A DNA stretch of 8,436 nt. Origin: Nanobdellota archaeon. GTDB taxonomy: Archaea > Nanobdellota > Nanobdellia > Pacearchaeales > GW2011-AR1. The translations under genes and the position numbers were made by a program. The notes beneath the pieces are model-generated. The model did not search any database and was not told the origin of the DNA. It saw only the letters and a program-made list of their open reading frames with translations. Positions 5,973 through 8,436 of the stretch are shown piece after piece (positions within the stretch are counted from its first letter, which is position 1; every line of letters begins with the position of its first letter). The DNA lies in the NCBI GenBank assembly GCA_018897135.1, contig JAHILJ010000036.1, forward strand, positions 1-8,436, read 5' to 3'.

Positions 5973-7423
5973 CAGAATCACAACAACTTGTAAACAAACT
6001 ATGGAATTATTGCAATATTCTTAGAGACGACGGATTATCCTATGGGGATTATGTTGAACAATTAACATATTTACTATTTCTAAAAATGGACGATGAAAGA
6101 TTAAATCCTCCTTACAATAAAAAATCAGATATTCCTAAAAAATATAATTGGGAATCTTTGCTAAATAAAGAAGGAGCAGAATTAGAAGCACACTATATTG
6201 AATTATTAAATGAACTTGGAAAAGAAACAGGAATAATTGGAGTAATATTCAGAAAAGCTCAAAACAAAATTCAAGACCCTGCAAAACTCCGGCGATTAAT
6301 TGTAGATTTAATTAACAAAGAAAATTGGTTGAATTTAGAAGCTGATGTTAAAGGTGATGCTTATGAAGGATTATTAGAAAAAAATGCAGCAGATGTTAAA
6401 GGCGGAGCAGGACAATATTTCACACCAAGACCTTTAATTAATGCAATTGTAAAAGTTATGAAACCTGAACCTGGAATGAAAATCCATGATCCAGCTTCGG
6501 GAACAGGAGGATTCTTGCTTTCAGCATACAATTACATCAGAGATAATTACAAACTTGACAGAGACCAAAATTTAGAATTAAAACATGATACTTTTTCAGG
6601 GAATGATATTGTTCCAATGGTTGCAAGATTGTGTGTTATGAATTTATATCTTCACGGAGTTAACGGAGAAGATTCTCCAATAAGTTTAGAAGATTCTCTA
6701 AAGAAAAATCCAGGAGCAATTTATGATATGGTTTTAACAAATCCTCCTTTCGGGAAAAAATCATCCGACTCTATTGTAACCGAAGAAGGAGAATCATCAA
6801 AACAATCAAAGCCAATTATAAGAGATGATTTCTGGACAGAAACAAGCAACAAACAATTAAACTTTTTACAACATATAAAATCAATTTTAAAAACAACCGG
6901 AAGAGCATCGATTGTTTTACCTAATAATGTTTTATTTGAAGGCGGGGCAGGAGAAATTATAAGAAAAAAATTAATGGAAACTTGTGATTTACATACAATT
7001 TTAAGGTTGCCAACAGGAATTTTTTATGCTCAGGGCGTTAAAGCAAATGTTTTATTCTTTGATAAAAAACCTGCTTCACAAGATTCCCAAACATCAAAAA
7101 TTTGGATTTATGATTTAAGAACAAATAAACATTTTACACTTAAAGAAAATCCCTTGAAAGAAAATGATTTAGATGATTTTGTAAAATGTTATAATTCAGA
7201 AAACAGGTATAAAAGAAAAGAAAGTGAAAGATTCAAAGTTTTTGATTACAAAGATATTCTAAAACGAGATAAAACAAACTTAGATATTTTCTGGCTTAAA
7301 GATGAAAATTTAGAGGACTTAGATAATTTGCCAGACCCAAAGATAATTGCAACAGAATTAACAGAAGAACTTGAATCTGCGTTGGAAGATATTAAAGAAA
7401 TTAATGAAAATTTAGAAAATTAA
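5969..7423 (+). CDS. hsdM: Type I restriction-modification DNA methyltransferase subunit (HsdM)
   Basis: The modification subunit of a type I system; it transfers a methyl group from S-adenosylmethionine to the N6 of adenine once a specificity subunit has bound DNA. At 484 residues it is full length. Residues 1-130 form the helical HsdM N-terminal domain (LWNYCNILRDDGLSYGDYVE, LLFLKMDDE). GQYFTPRPL (148-156) and DPASGTGGFL (174-183) are the SAM-binding motifs, GNDI (211-214) follows, and the catalytic motif is NPPFG (258-262). LPNNVLFEGGAGE and LRLPTGIFYAQGVKANVLFF are typical of the family core. The C-terminus is complete and helical, as needed to bind HsdS. The start overlaps the HEPN stop as ATGA. 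No hsdS or hsdR occurs in the 1 kb downstream, so the partner is elsewhere, lost or replaced. Confidence 0.95.
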   Translation: MTESQQLVNKLWNYCNILRDDGLSYGDYVEQLTYLLFLKMDDERLNPPYNKKSDIPKKYNWESLLNKEGAELEAHYIELLNELGKETGIIGVIFRKAQNKIQDPAKLRRLIVDLINKENWLNLEADVKGDAYEGLLEKNAADVKGGAGQYFTPRPLINAIVKVMKPEPGMKIHDPASGTGGFLLSAYNYIRDNYKLDRDQNLELKHDTFSGNDIVPMVARLCVMNLYLHGVNGEDSPISLEDSLKKNPGAIYDMVLTNPPFGKKSSDSIVTEEGESSKQSKPIIRDDFWTETSNKQLNFLQHIKSILKTTGRASIVLPNNVLFEGGAGEIIRKKLMETCDLHTILRLPTGIFYAQGVKANVLFFDKKPASQDSQTSKIWIYDLRTNKHFTLKENPLKENDLDDFVKCYNSENRYKRKESERFKVFDYKDILKRDKTNLDIFWLKDENLEDLDNLPDPKIIATELTEELESALEDIKEINENLEN

Positions 7424-7427
7424 TCTT

Positions 7428-7451
7428 CCCCCTACTTTCTCGGCGTGGGCG
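7428..7451 (+). repeat. 24-base GC-rich hairpin repeat, copy 1 (after hsdM)
   Basis: It begins CCCCCTAC and ends CGGCGTGGGCG; CCTAC (7431-7435) can pair with GTGGG (7445-7449) around a 9-base loop. Twenty of 24 positions match the copy at 8030-8053. The last 11 bases equal the 3' end of the tRNA-Asp gene (4760-4770). It lies 4 bases after the hsdM stop and is followed by a T-rich stretch to 7468, so it may also terminate transcription. Confidence 0.6.
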
Positions 7452-7468
7452 ATTTTATTCTTATTTTT
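7452..7468 (+). terminator. T-rich terminator candidate after the operon
   Basis: ATTTTATTCTTATTTTT directly follows the hairpin repeat downstream of hsdM. This is a plausible archaeal T-tract terminator for the three-gene operon. Confidence 0.4.
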
Positions 7469-7527
7469 AAAAGAATTAGATAAACTATTTAGATAAATTG
7501 TATAAAGATTTTAGATGAAAGAAAGTT

Positions 7528-7544
7528 AAAATCGCCGAAGGCGA
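7528..7544. repeat. Hairpin element, copy 2
   Basis: AAAATCGCCGAAGGCGA contains TCGCC/GGCGA arms around a GAA loop. It is a near copy of the element at 4264-4285, but the outer A/T arms no longer pair here. TTGGAGTT follows at 7556-7563. It lies in the leader region upstream of the TATA box of the next gene. Confidence 0.45.
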
Positions 7545-7570
7545 CAGTATCTACATTGGAGTTTACAACA

Positions 7571-7580
7571 AATATATAAG
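7571..7580 (+). promoter_or_regulatory. TATA box of the ART-like gene
   Basis: AATATATAAG, centred about 27 bases before the ATG at 7603, predicting a leaderless transcript that is independent of the hsdM operon. Confidence 0.6.
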
Positions 7581-7602
7581 TGGATAATCTTTTATTTTAA
7601 TT

Positions 7603-8001
7603 ATGAAACTTTATCATGGTTCTCCACAAAATTTCAATATCCTGAAACCTCAAAAAGCAAGAGGAATTAATGAATTCGAAAACATAACTGGTGTTTTTCT
7701 AACTAAAACTTTTCTTCATGCTTCATTATATGCAATCGGAAAAACACTAAAAGGAAAAACAGCTTTTGGAGTATCTAAAAACAAATTAGTAATTTTAGGA
7801 AATTTAAACCCAAAAGCAGGGTATGTTTATGAAGTTAAAGTTAAAAATCCAATCAAAGGACACTTAGGACAATATGCTTCAGAAGAAGAATTAAAACCCA
7901 TAAAGAAAACAAAAGTGTTTCCAAAAGATTACGAGCAGTATTTTATCAGAGTAAAAAGTAAAGAAGAAATATTAAAAAATCTAAGAGCAAACTCTAAGTA
8001 A
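7603..8001 (+). CDS. Putative ADP-ribosyltransferase-fold protein
   Basis: A 132-residue protein. It opens with KLYHGSPQNFNILKP, the first strand and His motif seen in several ADP-ribosyltransferase-like families (LYHGS, as in DUF3990-type proteins). GVFLT (30-34) followed by HASLYAIG (39-46) fits the second motif, with Tyr43 as a candidate. YASEEELKP (91-99) holds acidic residues that could be the third catalytic site. The H-Y-E assignment is mine and unproven; the protein is at the short end for a transferase. Such folds occur in toxins, defence effectors and RNA 2'-phosphotransferases. The gene has its own leaderless promoter and stands alone between two copies of the 24-base hairpin repeat. 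If enzymatic, it would use NAD to modify a protein, nucleic acid or small molecule. Confidence 0.55.
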   Translation: MKLYHGSPQNFNILKPQKARGINEFENITGVFLTKTFLHASLYAIGKTLKGKTAFGVSKNKLVILGNLNPKAGYVYEVKVKNPIKGHLGQYASEEELKPIKKTKVFPKDYEQYFIRVKSKEEILKNLRANSK

Positions 8002-8029
8002 TATTGCACATAACATCTATTAAATTTAC

Positions 8030-8053
8030 CCCCCTACTCTTTAGGTGTGGGCG
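8030..8053 (+). repeat. 24-base GC-rich hairpin repeat, copy 2 (after ART-like gene)
   Basis: It has the same architecture as the copy at 7428-7451: CCCCCTAC at the start, GTGTGGGCG at the end, CCTAC pairing with GTGGG (8047-8051) across a 9-base loop. The four differences all lie in the loop-side bases, while both stem arms are unchanged, which suggests that the hairpin matters. It sits between two convergent genes. Confidence 0.6.
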
Positions 8054-8064
8054 TATCTCCATGA

Positions 8065-8421
8065 TTAAGGTAAAATAAAACTCTTTAATAAAAAAGGATT
8101 CTCAATTAATTTTTCAAAAGGCATTTGTTTTTCAATTATTCCAATAGACTTTCCATATTCTCTTGCAGTTTCTAATTCAGGATACCCTCTACTAAATTTA
8201 AACATATGATTTCTAAACATTACATACATAACCTTATCTTTAACTAAATGAATGTAAAATTTAGGTTTAATGCTCTTAATTGCTTTTTGTACAAATTCTT
8301 CCTTATTTTTATCATCTACTTCTATATGGTACCTATCCTTTTTTATTTCAATTACTTTAACTAATTCTAAAAGTGATTTTTCCTCTAAACTATTTTTAAG
8401 AATAACTCCTTTCCATGTCAT
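8065..8421 (-). CDS. Conserved-looking small soluble protein, function unknown
   Basis: A 118-residue protein without membrane segments or a recognised enzyme motif. Alternating strands and helices are suggested: TWKGVILKNSLEEKSLLELV (2-21), a charged middle with DDKNKEEFVQKAIKS (36-50), strands FYIHLVKDKVMYVMFRNHMF (55-74), then LETAREYGKSIGI (83-95) and QMPFEKLIENP (99-109). From memory, similar proteins with EYGKSIGI.EEQMPFE occur as hypothetical proteins in archaea and bacteria, so I think it is a real family, but I know no function. The gene is convergent with the ART-like gene. Only 15 bases of upstream sequence are in the window, so no promoter can be judged; TGGAGAA there is a weak ribosome site at best. 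The frame is complete. Confidence 0.75.
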   Translation of the reverse strand: MTWKGVILKNSLEEKSLLELVKVIEIKKDRYHIEVDDKNKEEFVQKAIKSIKPKFYIHLVKDKVMYVMFRNHMFKFSRGYPELETAREYGKSIGIIEKQMPFEKLIENPFLLKSFILP

Positions 8422-8436
8422 TTTAAAAATTCTCCA

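Overview
The window looks like a piece of a low-GC archaeal genome, most likely a DPANN-type lineage (Woesearchaeota or Pacearchaeota come to mind). The evidence is internal. Several genes have an AT-rich TATA-like box centred about 25-27 bases before the start codon, which is the archaeal leaderless-mRNA pattern. The tRNA gene does not encode its CCA end. Strong Shine-Dalgarno sequences appear only before genes or starts inside transcription units. The taxonomic placement is inference, as no database was searched.

Left part (1-2859), housekeeping: the C-terminal HAD phosphatase domain of a protein that enters from upstream, a convergent multi-pass membrane protein of unknown function, and a complete seryl-tRNA synthetase (serS). 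The membrane protein and serS are divergent, and each has its own leaderless promoter.

Middle part (2861-4109), small membrane proteins: a two-helix holin-like protein directly follows serS, then a mini-prohibitin (one membrane anchor plus an SPFH-type coiled coil), then a second holin-like copy fused to another two-helix domain. The fusion contains a strong in-frame Shine-Dalgarno and ATG, so a shorter second product is plausible. A gene-poor stretch (4110-4406), a small unknown gene (4407-4670) and a tRNA-Asp(GUC) gene (4699-4770) follow.

Right part (4771-8436), accessory: starting just after the tRNA gene is a tight three-gene operon: a winged-helix/MNT nucleotidyltransferase, a HEPN-like protein and a complete type I restriction-modification methylase (HsdM). 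Overlaps of 11 and 4 bases suggest translational coupling. No HsdS or HsdR is visible. Two 16-base direct repeats abut the operon TATA box and may be an operator for the nucleotidyltransferase's DNA-binding domain. Beyond the operon lie a putative ADP-ribosyltransferase-fold protein and an unknown protein on the opposite strand. Two related 24-base GC-rich hairpin repeats follow the stop codons of hsdM and of the ART-like gene, and one shares an 11-base sequence with the tRNA-Asp 3' end. Together these features suggest a defence or toxin-antitoxin island beside a tRNA gene. This is the most interesting part of the window.
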